Assembly: GCA_002415855.1 (NCBI GenBank)
Contig: DIAS01000005.1
Coordinates: 46,581 to 110,580 of the forward strand
DNA from: Bacteroidales bacterium UBA5072
GTDB lineage: Bacteria; Bacteroidota; Bacteroidia; Bacteroidales; UBA10428
Direction: 5' to 3'
Length of the DNA: 64,000 nucleotides
The notes beneath the pieces are model-generated. The model saw only the letters and a list, made by a program, of their open reading frames with translations, was not told the DNA's origin and searched no databases. This document shows positions 8,437 to 17,516 of the stretch, one piece after another. The translations under genes and the position numbers were made by a program. The first letter of the stretch is position 1, and every line of letters begins with the position of its first letter.

Positions 8437-10722
8437 TCACAGTTTGCAATTTACAATCTTTCCATTGACTTCCACCTGCAATGTATCACCCTTGAGCAAT
8501 TTAACCTCGGTCTCTTTTTCAGAGATCCCGATGTTCAGGACCCTACCCCTGAAGTTGACGATGAAGGACAAATACTTCCATTTCCTGGGCAGATTGGGCG
8601 TGAAACTAAGCATTCCCTCCTTGATGCGTAATCCGCCGAAGCCGATCACTATCGACATCCATGTACCGCCCATGCTGGTTATGTGCAATCCCTCGGCAAC
8701 TTCCTTGTTATAATCATCGAGATCAAGGCGTGAAGTCCTGAGATACAATTCGTATGCCTTTTCAACTTCACCGATCCGGTTGGCAAGGATGGAATGAATA
8801 CAGGCGGACAAAGAAGATTCATGTACTGTTCTGGGTTCATAGAAATCGAAATTACGCCTGATGGTATCCGTGGTAAACTCGTCCTCAAAGAAAAAGATGC
8901 CTTGCAGAACATCGGCCTGCTTGAGGAATACCGACCGAAGAATACGGTCCCACGACCAATGCTGATTGATTGGACGTTCGGCAGGTGAAAGCTCGGAAAC
9001 CATGCGTTGTTCTTTATCCATAAACCCGTCCTGCTGCAGGAAGATACCTCTTTCTTCAAGTAAGGGTAAGTAGAGGTTCTTGATGATGTCATTCCAGGCA
9101 GATGTTTCGGCATCATAGCGGAAGCCTGTTTTGTTCACGAGCTGCTGGTACTGCATCGGGTGTTCACGCATCACATAATCAAGAGATTCGAGCGTGTACC
9201 GCAAGGTCCAAGATGCCATCCTGTTTGTGTACCAGTTGTTGTTCACATTGTTTTCGTATTCGTTGGGGCCGGTAACGCCCAGGATCACGTACTTGCCCTT
9301 GACATCGGACCAGTTCACGCGTTGCCGCCAGAACCTTGACAATGCGATAAGAACCTCCAGCCCGTATTGTGCCAGGTATTCCTTTTCCCCGGTATATTTT
9401 ACATAATTGTATATGGCATAGGCAATTGCACCGTTCCGGTGTATTTCTTCAAAAGTTATTTCCCATTCGTTGTGGCATTCTTCGCCATTCATGGTAACCA
9501 TGGGATAAAGAGCCGCGCCCTGGTTGAATCCAAGCTTTGTTGCATTCTCGATGGCTTTGTCCAGGTGTTTATATCTGTAAAGCAACAGATTACGTGAAAC
9601 GTGGTCAGGTTCGGTGCTGAGGTAAAACGGGATCAGGAAAGCCTCTGTGTCCCAATAAGTACTTCCTCCGTATTTCTCACCTGTAAAGCCTTTGGGGCCG
9701 ATGTTGAGCCTTTGATCACGCCCGGTGTAGGTCTGGTTCAGCTGAAAAATATTAAAGCGAATGCCCTGCTGGGCTTCAGGATCTCCTTTGATAACGATAT
9801 TGCTGTGGGACCATTTTTCATCCCATTGAACGGCGTGATCGGCAAACAAGCCGTCAAAACGCCTTCCTGAAGCCTGCATGAGGGTATCAATACTAATATC
9901 CACCAATGAATCAGGTTTATGGTCGAGTGAAGTCAGCACTGCAACATATTTATAGAGAACGACCTCATCCGATGCATTGATTCCGGTTTCAATTTTAAAA
10001 CCTGCATAGCCTGAACGTTGAACCGGCTGCATTTTTGCTTTGTTGGCAGTTCCGTTGATTTCTGCCGTACAATTCATGGAATAACAGACCTCAAAACCTG
10101 ATTTCCGTGTGCGCATCCGAAGGAACGCATTATCCGCCTTAAATCCGGTTTCCAGAATCTCCCAGAACTTTTCGTCGTAATTGGCATCACGGTTAACCAC
10201 GTTAGCATCCAAATAGGGCAACAATTCAAGGGTGCCTTCAAAATTAACCGACCGGACGGAATATCTGATAGCTCCGATCTCATCAGCAGCCAGGCTCAGA
10301 AATCTGCGTGTGTTGACCTGCAACTGCCTGCCCGATTTCAGCTCGGCAATGAAAGAACGTTCGAGATAACCATGTTTCATGTTCAGTTCACGCCGGAATG
10401 ACAGTACCTTGCATGTGTGCAGGTCCAGATCTTCATTGCCGGCTCTCACGGCGATGCCAATCCAATTGGGGGCGTTCAGTACCTTGGCGAAATACTCGGG
10501 ATAGCCATTTTTCCACCAGCCAACCCGCGTTTTATCGGGGTAATAAATTCCCGCGATGTAGGTACCCTGGAGGGATTCACCGGAGTAATTTTCCTCAAAG
10601 TTGGCTCTTTGTCCCATATGACCATTGCCGAGGCTGAAGATGCTCTCCGATGCTTCCTGGAATGTGGGATCAAAGCCCTCCTCAATCACGCTCCATTCGT
10701 CTGTAGTATAGTATCTTTTCAT
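8437..10722 (-). CDS. GH65 maltose phosphorylase
   Basis: A cytoplasmic family 65 glycoside phosphorylase of 761 residues, the usual length. It cleaves maltose with phosphate to glucose and beta-D-glucose 1-phosphate. The N-terminal beta-sandwich (EGFDPTFQEASESIFSLGNGHMGQR) is followed by the (alpha/alpha)6 barrel with KYGGSTYWDTEAFLIPFYL and WEITFEEIHRNGAIAYAI. The general acid is Glu488 in VTGPNEYENN. Maltose is preferred over kojibiose or trehalose as substrate because of the neighbours: a beta-phosphoglucomutase, a maltose-type carrier and a GH13 amylase. That choice is inference from context. It follows pgmB after a 51-bp gap and precedes the GH13 gene by 30 bp. Confidence 0.92.
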   Translation of the reverse strand: MKRYYTTDEWSVIEEGFDPTFQEASESIFSLGNGHMGQRANFEENYSGESLQGTYIAGIYYPDKTRVGWWKNGYPEYFAKVLNAPNWIGIAVRAGNEDLDLHTCKVLSFRRELNMKHGYLERSFIAELKSGRQLQVNTRRFLSLAADEIGAIRYSVRSVNFEGTLELLPYLDANVVNRDANYDEKFWEILETGFKADNAFLRMRTRKSGFEVCYSMNCTAEINGTANKAKMQPVQRSGYAGFKIETGINASDEVVLYKYVAVLTSLDHKPDSLVDISIDTLMQASGRRFDGLFADHAVQWDEKWSHSNIVIKGDPEAQQGIRFNIFQLNQTYTGRDQRLNIGPKGFTGEKYGGSTYWDTEAFLIPFYLSTEPDHVSRNLLLYRYKHLDKAIENATKLGFNQGAALYPMVTMNGEECHNEWEITFEEIHRNGAIAYAIYNYVKYTGEKEYLAQYGLEVLIALSRFWRQRVNWSDVKGKYVILGVTGPNEYENNVNNNWYTNRMASWTLRYTLESLDYVMREHPMQYQQLVNKTGFRYDAETSAWNDIIKNLYLPLLEERGIFLQQDGFMDKEQRMVSELSPAERPINQHWSWDRILRSVFLKQADVLQGIFFFEDEFTTDTIRRNFDFYEPRTVHESSLSACIHSILANRIGEVEKAYELYLRTSRLDLDDYNKEVAEGLHITSMGGTWMSIVIGFGGLRIKEGMLSFTPNLPRKWKYLSFIVNFRGRVLNIGISEKETEVKLLKGDTLQVEVNGKIVNCKL

Positions 10723-10773
10723 TTCTTCACTTCATCATACAGTAAGTACTCAACAACTGAAACAAGGTATCAC

Positions 10774-11418
10774 TTAAAGTTTGATATCGGCAAGTTTCAG
10801 ATTCTTGAACCCCGGAATTACGAGGTCCGCCTCCCTGAGGATTTCAGGGGAGCCTACCCCGATACATTTCATACCCGCATTATGTGCGGCCTGGATTCCT
10901 GCGATTGCATCTTCAAAAACGATACAACAGGATGCATCGGTATGCAGCAGCTGTGCACCCAAAGCAAACACCTCCGGGTGAGGTTTTGCATGGGTGATCA
11001 GGTTTCCGTCGACAATAACATCAAAAGCAGATACCAGTTCAATGCCTTCAAGAATGGTTCGTGCATTTTTACTGGCTGAACCAATACCGAGCAGTATTTT
11101 GTTATTCTTTAATTCCCGGAGGAATTCCAGCACACCCGGCAGGACATCACCCCTGGTCATGCGAAGGACGTATTGCAGGTATAACTGGTTTTTTTCTTCC
11201 GCAACCTGTATCTTTTCCTGTTCTGAGAGGGATACATTCCCGATCTCCAGAAGAATACGGAGAGATTCCATCCTGCTCACGCCTTTCAGTTGTTCATTAT
11301 CTGTTTCGGTAAATACAAACCCAAGCTTATCGGCCAGGTTTTTCCAGGCAAGATAGTGGTACTGGGCTGTATCAACGATTACGCCGTCCAGATCGAAAAG
11401 GCAGGCTTTCAGGATCAT
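10774..11418 (-). CDS. pgmB: beta-phosphoglucomutase (HAD superfamily)
   Basis: This enzyme converts beta-D-glucose 1-phosphate, the product of the adjacent maltose phosphorylase, to glucose 6-phosphate. It has 214 residues, typical for the family. HAD motif I is LFDLDGVIVDT with nucleophile Asp9 and acid/base Asp11. The cap domain follows (QYHYLAWKNLADKLGF and LKGVSRMESLRILL, typical of beta-PGM). Motif II is GIGSASKNA, and motifs III and IV are around KPHPEVF and CIVFEDAIAGIQAAHNAGM. The start codon overlaps the stop of the MFS gene by 4 bp, indicating translational coupling within the maltose operon. Confidence 0.94.
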   Translation of the reverse strand: MILKACLFDLDGVIVDTAQYHYLAWKNLADKLGFVFTETDNEQLKGVSRMESLRILLEIGNVSLSEQEKIQVAEEKNQLYLQYVLRMTRGDVLPGVLEFLRELKNNKILLGIGSASKNARTILEGIELVSAFDVIVDGNLITHAKPHPEVFALGAQLLHTDASCCIVFEDAIAGIQAAHNAGMKCIGVGSPEILREADLVIPGFKNLKLADIKL

Positions 11419-12923
11419 ACGGTTTTTATTTTATCCTTGTGATCATTAACCAGCAGCACACAGACAGCTGCTACCATCATGGCTATGCCGCCTGTGATCA
11501 GGGCATAGATACTCTCACCATGATACAGTATTTTTACCATGAATCCAAGGAGTGTGGCGGCCAGGATTTGCGGAATCACAATAAAGAAGTTGAATATTCC
11601 CATGTACACGCCCATTTTGCGCTGTGGCAGTGAACCGGTCAGAATGGCATACGGCATGGCCAGGATGCTGGCCCATGCCAATCCGATGCCAATCATTGAA
11701 AACACCATCTGGTGCGGGTCAGTAAGAAAATAAAGAGAGATCAGGCTTAGTCCGCCAACCACCAGGGAAATAATGTGCGTGATTTTCCGACTGGTAAGAC
11801 GGGCAAGCCACGGAAGTACTGCCAGACCAAAGAACGCAGCAAAAAGATTGTACCACCCGAACATACCGCCCACCCAGTTGGCTCCTTCGTTATAAGCTTC
11901 TGACATTGTATCGGTAGTTCCGTAAAGGTGTTTTGTAATAGCCGGGGTGGTGTATATCCACATGGAGAACAGGGCAAACCATGAGAAAAACTGCACAACG
12001 GCTAATTGTGCCATTGTTTTGGGCATTCTGTACAGATCGGTGATGATGCTCACCAGTCCCGACCCGGTATTTCTGCTTTGTACCAATCCGGCCGATATAA
12101 GCTGGAGTATTCCAAATAAAACCAGTCCTCCCGACAGGATGTAAAGTTCCTTTTCCAGGTTGAACCGGAAGACCGGGATCGCGAAAATGGCCCCGGCAAT
12201 AAGCCAGATAATACCCCTTCTCCAATAAAGTTTTGCCGGTTCACAGGTTTCCGTTTCCTGGTCAATCAGATCCGTTTTATTTGCATACCGTTGCAATTCT
12301 TCAGGAGAATACTCCTTTGAAGAAATCACAGTCCATAAAACGGCCAGTAAAAACACGGCACCCCCCAGGTAGAAGGAATAGATTACCGTGGGTGGGATCT
12401 GTCCTTCGGGAGCGGTATTGGGAATATTGAGCCAGTTGGCCAGCATGTATGGCAGCCAGGAAGCCACAAAAGCACCAATACCGATGAAAAAACTCTGCAT
12501 GGTAAATCCGATGGTACGCTGTTCATCAGGCAGCATATCACCAACAAAAGCCCTGAATGGTTCCATGGATATGTTGATCGAGGCATCCATGATCCAGAGT
12601 GTGCCGGCAGCAACCCAGAGCACAGGTGAATTGGGCATCAGGATCAGGGCCAGTGATGCCAGAATGGCGCCGACCAGAAAATACGGCCTCCTTCTTCCTA
12701 ATCTTCCCCAGGTTTTATCGCTCATGTGACCGATGATCGGTTGCATGATCAAACCTGTTACGGGGGCTGCAATCCATAGAATAGGAATCTGATCAATGTC
12801 GGCGCCAAGGGTCTGAAATATCCGGCTAACATTAGCATTTTGAAGTCCAAAACCGAATTGAATGCCCAGAAATCCAAAACTCATGTTCCAGATCTGCCAA
12901 AAGCTTAGTTTAGGTTTATTCAT
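11415..12923 (-). CDS. MFS maltose/oligosaccharide transporter (GPH/SLC45-like)
   Basis: An inner membrane secondary carrier of about 502 residues with roughly twelve hydrophobic segments. It resembles the MFS maltose and sucrose symporters found next to maltose phosphorylases in Bacteroidetes. Diagnostic stretches are FWQIWNMSFGFLGIQFGFGL at the N-terminus, PIIGHMSDKTWGRLGRRRP after TM2 and GALFSMWIYTTP-like residues (here FALFSMWIYTTPAITKHLYG) in the second half. The start at 12923 is chosen because the 27 additional upstream residues are not typical and hold no signal. It is first in the operon MFS-pgmB-GH65-GH13. A -7 box lies 115 bp and a LacI-type operator about 200 bp upstream. It probably imports maltose or short maltodextrins from the periplasm. 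Confidence 0.9.
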   Translation of the reverse strand: MNKPKLSFWQIWNMSFGFLGIQFGFGLQNANVSRIFQTLGADIDQIPILWIAAPVTGLIMQPIIGHMSDKTWGRLGRRRPYFLVGAILASLALILMPNSPVLWVAAGTLWIMDASINISMEPFRAFVGDMLPDEQRTIGFTMQSFFIGIGAFVASWLPYMLANWLNIPNTAPEGQIPPTVIYSFYLGGAVFLLAVLWTVISSKEYSPEELQRYANKTDLIDQETETCEPAKLYWRRGIIWLIAGAIFAIPVFRFNLEKELYILSGGLVLFGILQLISAGLVQSRNTGSGLVSIITDLYRMPKTMAQLAVVQFFSWFALFSMWIYTTPAITKHLYGTTDTMSEAYNEGANWVGGMFGWYNLFAAFFGLAVLPWLARLTSRKITHIISLVVGGLSLISLYFLTDPHQMVFSMIGIGLAWASILAMPYAILTGSLPQRKMGVYMGIFNFFIVIPQILAATLLGFMVKILYHGESIYALITGGIAMMVAAVCVLLVNDHKDKIKTV

Positions 12924-13037
12924 GTATGGATAGTTAATGAGATCGTTCAGGTATATAAAAATAAAAAGCCCTGCATTCTGTCGGGTAACAGAACCAGAGA
13001 TCAACTATGTTTTACAGATGTCGGGAAAATACAAACC

Positions 13038-13045
13038 CAAAAGTA
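13038..13045 (-). promoter_or_regulatory. predicted -7 box of the maltose operon
   Basis: On the minus strand TACTTTTG fits the TAnnTTTG consensus, 115 bp before the MFS start codon. A TTGG lies 19 bases further upstream at the -33 position, an imperfect match to TTTG. Confidence 0.5.
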
Positions 13046-13124
13046 TAGCAAAGAAACTTTATTTCCAACTATTTGACTAATAAATTTTTATGACACCGGT
13101 GAAATAATGTCGTAGTATCAGTAT

Positions 13125-13136
13125 GCAAACGTTTGC
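13125..13136. promoter_or_regulatory. LacI-family operator, perfect palindrome
   Basis: GCAAACGTTTGC is a perfect 12-bp palindrome with a central CG, the classic form of a LacI/GalR-family site. It is the only recognisable element besides the -7 box in the 326-bp space between the LacI-type gene stop (13250) and the MFS start (12923). It is centred about 89 bp upstream of the predicted -7 box, which would suit an activator more than a roadblock repressor. The same core recurs, with two differences, in three copies before the susC gene at 14329-14364. Confidence 0.75.
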
Positions 13137-13249
13137 GATGAGTTCTGGATAATTGGCGTATGTTATGAGAAACTTATACCTTTAATTCATAGAAATACGA
13201 CGCTGAAAGCTGTTGCTGCTACTGCCACAGCCATTGCTCTGCCGCTTAC

Positions 13250-14269
13250 CTAAAGCTTCCTGGTGGAATTCCTGATCACCAGATCCGTTTTCACCACCTC
13301 GGTTATCGGTTTCGGGGAATCAAACTCCTCGTTGATCCGCTTGATGAGGATTTCCGTTGCCTTTTTGCCAATTTCAAAGCCATGCTGGCTGACGGTGGTC
13401 AACAGGGGATCCGTGACGGAGGACACCAGTCCATCGGTAAAACCGACAATGGAAACTTCATCAGGTACCTTGAATCCCATGGCCTTGATGGTATTGAGAG
13501 TGCCAACGGCGGTCATGTCGTTTACGGTGAAGATGGCGTCAGGTGGCTTGGACCGGCCCATCAGGATCCTGGTCACTTCCAGGGCCCCTTCATAGGAGTC
13601 GCAGGGAATGATCAGGTCATCCTCCACATGCAGTCCGTTTTTTTCAAGTGCGGAAATGTAGCCCCGTTTACGCAGGTAGCTGATTTGCAGGTGCTGTGGT
13701 CCGGCATAATGTGCAATCCTCCGGCAGCCTGTCTTTATCAGATAATCCACGGCATTGAAGGCGCCTTCGAAATCATCAACAATAACTTTATCGGTTTCGA
13801 TCTCATCACAGGCACGGTCGAAAAATACAACAGGGATGTTATCATCGAGTAATTGCTTGATGTGGTTGAATTTCTTGGTACCTTTTGCCAGTGAGATCAA
13901 TACGCCATCGGCCCTGCTGTTGATAATGGACTGGATATTCATGATCTCGCGCTCATAGCTCTCATTCGATTGGAAGAACATGACATTATAACCTGCAGCC
14001 ACAGCAGCCTCATCAATACCGGAAATCACCGAGGAGAAAAAATGATGCACAATTTCCGGAACGATTACACCCAGGATATTGGTACGCCGGTTCCGTAAAC
14101 TGAGTGCAATAGCATTGGGTTTATATTTCATTTTTTCTACCAGGTCCCTTACCATCTGTTTGGTCTGGGGGCTGATATCCGGATGATCCTTCAAAGCCCG
14201 TGAAACTGTGGAAATGGAGACACCCAGTTCGCGTGCGACATCTTTAATCGTTATCTGGTGGATTTTCAT
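13250..14269 (-). CDS. LacI/GalR-family transcriptional regulator of starch/maltose genes
   Basis: A DNA-binding sugar-responsive regulator of 339 residues. The N-terminal helix-turn-helix (ITIKDVARELGVSISTVSRAL) and hinge (YKPNAIALSLRNRRTNILGV) are typical, followed by the periplasmic-binding-protein-like effector domain (VVFFDRACDE, SIVGFTDG, LLTTVSQHGFEIG). It lies between two starch/maltose gene groups with candidate operators in front of each: one perfect palindrome upstream of the MFS operon, and three tandem sites upstream of susC about 60 bp before its own start. Control of both groups and of itself is inferred. The effector is probably maltose or a related sugar. This kind of regulator replaces the SusR type known from Bacteroides starch loci. 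Confidence 0.92.
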   Translation of the reverse strand: MKIHQITIKDVARELGVSISTVSRALKDHPDISPQTKQMVRDLVEKMKYKPNAIALSLRNRRTNILGVIVPEIVHHFFSSVISGIDEAAVAAGYNVMFFQSNESYEREIMNIQSIINSRADGVLISLAKGTKKFNHIKQLLDDNIPVVFFDRACDEIETDKVIVDDFEGAFNAVDYLIKTGCRRIAHYAGPQHLQISYLRKRGYISALEKNGLHVEDDLIIPCDSYEGALEVTRILMGRSKPPDAIFTVNDMTAVGTLNTIKAMGFKVPDEVSIVGFTDGLVSSVTDPLLTTVSQHGFEIGKKATEILIKRINEEFDSPKPITEVVKTDLVIRNSTRKL

Positions 14270-14328
14270 AGAAGAGACTCAACTCGGATAATTTGATCTG
14301 TAATGATAATTAAAAAAAACTACATAAC

Positions 14329-14364
14329 AAACGATTGCGGAAACGATTGCGGAAACGATTGCGA
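14329..14364. promoter_or_regulatory. three tandem 12-bp LacI-type half-palindromic operators
   Basis: AAACGATTGCG(G/A) occurs three times head to tail with an exact 12-bp period. Read as GGAAACGATTGC, each copy matches the perfect palindrome at 13125-13136 at 10 of 12 positions and keeps the central CG. The array lies 59 bp upstream of the regulator gene's start and 30 bp upstream of the predicted -33 box of the divergent susC gene. Confidence 0.75.
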
Positions 14365-14393
14365 GGTTTTTCAGCGATTTAGCAGGACTTTTT

Positions 14394-14425
14394 TTTGAGT
14401 ATGAAAAAATGAACCCCGTAATTTG
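14394..14425 (+). promoter_or_regulatory. predicted promoter of the susC-susD-susE-amylase genes
   Basis: TTTG (14394-14397) is followed 21 bases later by TAATTTG (14419-14425), close to the Bacteroidetes -33/-7 pair (the -7 lacks one spacer base). The implied leader before the susC ATG is about 125 bases. The tandem operators lie just upstream of the -33 box. Confidence 0.5.
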
Positions 14426-14557
14426 TTTTAGTTTACAGAACCATTTTTAACCCGTGATTTACTGATTATTGGGAAAATATCAGGAATCAAAATCTGGTGA
14501 CCTGGTTGCAATACCGGGATAACTAACAACTAATTATTAAACACTAAAACTTATGCA

Positions 14558-17506
14558 ATGATGCGACAAGCTTTTTCTATTTGGAAAGCCTTTCTCCTGC
14601 TCTTGCTTTTTATACCGGGTACCGCTATGGCACAGGAATTTACAGTATCCGGGAGTATTACGGATAAAAGTACCGGTGAAACGCTGCCAGCAGTAAATAT
14701 TTTAATAAAAGGAACAACAACAGGAAAGACATCGGATATCGATGGTAATTATTCCATTATCATGAATCAACCCGGAACACTTGTCTTTTCCTATGTCGGA
14801 TACCAGTCGCAGGAAATTCCTGTCGATAAGACCGCGGTTATCAACCTGCAACTCGAACCCATCGTATCTGCTCTTGAAGAGGTTATAATAATCGGGTATG
14901 GTACGCAGAAAAAAGCCGATAAAACCGGTGCCGTGGCACATATTACTTCTGAGGAACTGGGAGGCGGTGTACTCACCGATGCCATCCAGGGTATTCAAAG
15001 CAAGGTGGCCGGAGTTTTGGTTACAAAAAAGGGTGGTGACCCCAATACTGGTTTTGCTGTCAAGATCAGGGGTGCGGCTGGTTTTAGCTCCAACACGCAA
15101 CCGCTTTATGTAATTGATGGTGTCCCCAACGCCGATCCTACCACGGTTGCTCCGGAAGATATTGAAAGCTATTCAATATTGAAAGATGCCGCCTCGGCTG
15201 CCATTTACGGTTCCCAGGGTTCCAACGGTGTGATCATCATTACGACAAAAAAAGGCCTGGAAGGAAAAGGAACATTGCAGTTCAACATGAATTTCTCGGC
15301 TGACAGGGTGGCAAAAAAGTTGGACCTGCTGAACGCTGATGAAATCAGGAAGTACGTGGATGATAATGATCTTAACTTCTCAGACGGAGGAGCCAATGTA
15401 GACTGGCAGGATGAAATTTACCGTACAGGGTTTACCCAGAATTATAACCTGAATTACTCAGGGGGAACGGAAAGATCGAGTTATTATGGTTCGGTTACAC
15501 ACTCCATTTGGGAGGGTGTCATGAAGGGAACGCAAAAGGACAGGACCATCGGAAAGGTCAATCTTATGCACAAGGCACTTAATGACAAGCTTACCTTATC
15601 CGGAAGCATCTCGGGTACCTTTGAGGACAATGATTATGAGAATTATGACGGTTGGGACAAGGACGATGTCATTTACCAGGCGCTTTCGCACAATCCCACA
15701 GATCCGGTAAAAAATCCCGACGGTAGTTATTATAAGATCAACAGGGCCTATAATTATGAGAATCCCATGGCAGTGATCGATGGTATTGATAATCTCAGGA
15801 GTGCCAAAAGATTTTTCGGTAATTTCAAGGCGGATATGGAGTTTCTGCCCGGCCTGACCGGCGGCATAAACTTCGGGTATACGCGAGATGATAGTGAAAG
15901 CTCCTACTTCAGACCCAAGGGTACTATCTATGCCACAGCTGACAATGGTTTCGGAAAAAAAGGATACGACAACCTCCAGCAAAAGCTTTTTGAACTGACC
16001 GGCAATTATTTGAAATCCTTTGATAAGCATAATTTGAACCTGATGCTTGGGTATTCATGGCAACAAAAGAACTGGAACGGATTTTATGCCCAGGCAGAAA
16101 ATCCTCAGTCGGATTTCCTTAAATACAATAACCTGGGTTCCTTCATTGATATTACAAGTTCGAGTATCAGTTCGTGGGCTGGTGAATCCAGGTTGATTGG
16201 ATTCTTTGGCCGTGCTCAGTATAATTTCGACAGCCGGTATTACCTGGCCGGATCGATACGGCGAGACGGATCGACAAAATTTGGTGTCAATAACAAATGG
16301 GGCTGGTTTCCCACCGTATCTGCAGGATGGAATATTGACAAAGAAGCTTTCATGAGTTCAGTGTCTGTCATTAGCCAGTTGAAATTGCGGGTCAGCTATG
16401 GGGTGTCGGGTAACCAGAATATCGGGGAATACCACAGTCAGGTAGTATTTCAGCCCACCGGTGTGGCCATTGATCCTGAAACAGGTCAGCAGGTTACAAC
16501 TTTCGGGCCAGCCTGGAATGAGAATCCCGATCTGCGTTGGGAAAGAACAGCTGAAACCAATATCGGGCTCGATTTTGCTCTGTTGAAAAGCCGCATCAGT
16601 GGTACCATTGAGGTGTATACAAAAGAAACATCAGACCTTCTGGGTGAGTACCAGGTGCCGGTTCCTCCAAATCTGGCCAAAACAAAATTTGCCAATTCCG
16701 GTAACATGCGCAATACAGGTATTGAATTGTTTATACAGGCATTCGCAGTTGACAAAACGAACATCAGCTGGAAAACATCACTCAACATCACCCATTTCAA
16801 AACAACCATCGGTGACCTTGGAGAGTATGTTGAAGGCGAAGTCAGAAGAGACGGCTACTTAACCGGCCGGGGACTGATCGGGGATCTTAACTATGTTACC
16901 GGAAATATAGAGAATGAGGAGCTCGGTTCCTTTTACCTGCCGAAATACCTCGGGCTTTCTTCCGATGGATATTTCCTGTATGAATCTGAAACCGGTGGTG
17001 CAACCCGCGAACTTAACAAAGCCAAACGTTATATTGTTGGAAGTCCGGCACCAAACCTCGAAATAGGATGGTCCAACACCGTGACTTTTTTCAAGCATTT
17101 TGAACTTGACCTTTCCCTACGGACCATGATTGGCAATGATGTATACAATGCCACCAGGATGTTCTTCGATTATCCGGGGTTGCTCCCCAGTACAAATGCA
17201 GTGCCGGATGCCATTGATTGGAAGAATCAGGGACGTACGCAGGTGCCCGCTATTGCGGATATCTATGTCGAAGACGGCTCCTTTCTGAGGATCGATTATG
17301 TTTCGCTTGGATACAACATCATTCCGAAAGGCAAAATTGTCAGGAATGTAAAAGTCTATGTTTCTTCCAACAACCTGCTTACACTCACCGGTTATTCGGG
17401 TGTGGATCCTGAAACAACCGTTGAAGGATTGTCATTCGGTATCGATCAGTATAATGTATATCCGAAAACAAGGACCTTTAATTTTGGTGTAACAGCGAAT
17501 TTTTAA
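14558..17506 (+). CDS. SusC/RagA-type TonB-linked outer membrane receptor for starch oligosaccharides
   Basis: A 982-residue outer membrane importer. The signal peptide ends at GTAMAQ. A carboxypeptidase-regulatory-like domain follows (FTVSGSITDKSTGETLPAV to INLQLEPIVSALEEV). The TonB box region and plug come next (EVIIIGYGTQKKADKTGAV, VKIRGAAGFSSNTQPLYVIDGVP, YGSQGSNGVIIITTKKG), then the barrel, which ends in an aromatic strand (TFNFGVTANF). It lacks the STN domain carried by the receptor at the left edge, which fits control by the LacI-type regulator rather than a sigma/anti-sigma pair. SusD starts 10 bp downstream. Two ATG codons in a row (14558 and 14561) leave one residue of uncertainty in the start. 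The substrate is inferred from the flanking amylase and maltose genes. Confidence 0.95.
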   Translation: MMRQAFSIWKAFLLLLLFIPGTAMAQEFTVSGSITDKSTGETLPAVNILIKGTTTGKTSDIDGNYSIIMNQPGTLVFSYVGYQSQEIPVDKTAVINLQLEPIVSALEEVIIIGYGTQKKADKTGAVAHITSEELGGGVLTDAIQGIQSKVAGVLVTKKGGDPNTGFAVKIRGAAGFSSNTQPLYVIDGVPNADPTTVAPEDIESYSILKDAASAAIYGSQGSNGVIIITTKKGLEGKGTLQFNMNFSADRVAKKLDLLNADEIRKYVDDNDLNFSDGGANVDWQDEIYRTGFTQNYNLNYSGGTERSSYYGSVTHSIWEGVMKGTQKDRTIGKVNLMHKALNDKLTLSGSISGTFEDNDYENYDGWDKDDVIYQALSHNPTDPVKNPDGSYYKINRAYNYENPMAVIDGIDNLRSAKRFFGNFKADMEFLPGLTGGINFGYTRDDSESSYFRPKGTIYATADNGFGKKGYDNLQQKLFELTGNYLKSFDKHNLNLMLGYSWQQKNWNGFYAQAENPQSDFLKYNNLGSFIDITSSSISSWAGESRLIGFFGRAQYNFDSRYYLAGSIRRDGSTKFGVNNKWGWFPTVSAGWNIDKEAFMSSVSVISQLKLRVSYGVSGNQNIGEYHSQVVFQPTGVAIDPETGQQVTTFGPAWNENPDLRWERTAETNIGLDFALLKSRISGTIEVYTKETSDLLGEYQVPVPPNLAKTKFANSGNMRNTGIELFIQAFAVDKTNISWKTSLNITHFKTTIGDLGEYVEGEVRRDGYLTGRGLIGDLNYVTGNIENEELGSFYLPKYLGLSSDGYFLYESETGGATRELNKAKRYIVGSPAPNLEIGWSNTVTFFKHFELDLSLRTMIGNDVYNATRMFFDYPGLLPSTNAVPDAIDWKNQGRTQVPAIADIYVEDGSFLRIDYVSLGYNIIPKGKIVRNVKVYVSSNNLLTLTGYSGVDPETTVEGLSFGIDQYNVYPKTRTFNFGVTANF

Positions 17507-17516
17507 AACCTAAAAG

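Noticed and set aside
10417..11079. 220-residue plus-strand open frame across the GH65/pgmB junction
   Set aside because: It lies antisense to two well-supported enzymes and its translation has no recognisable motif.
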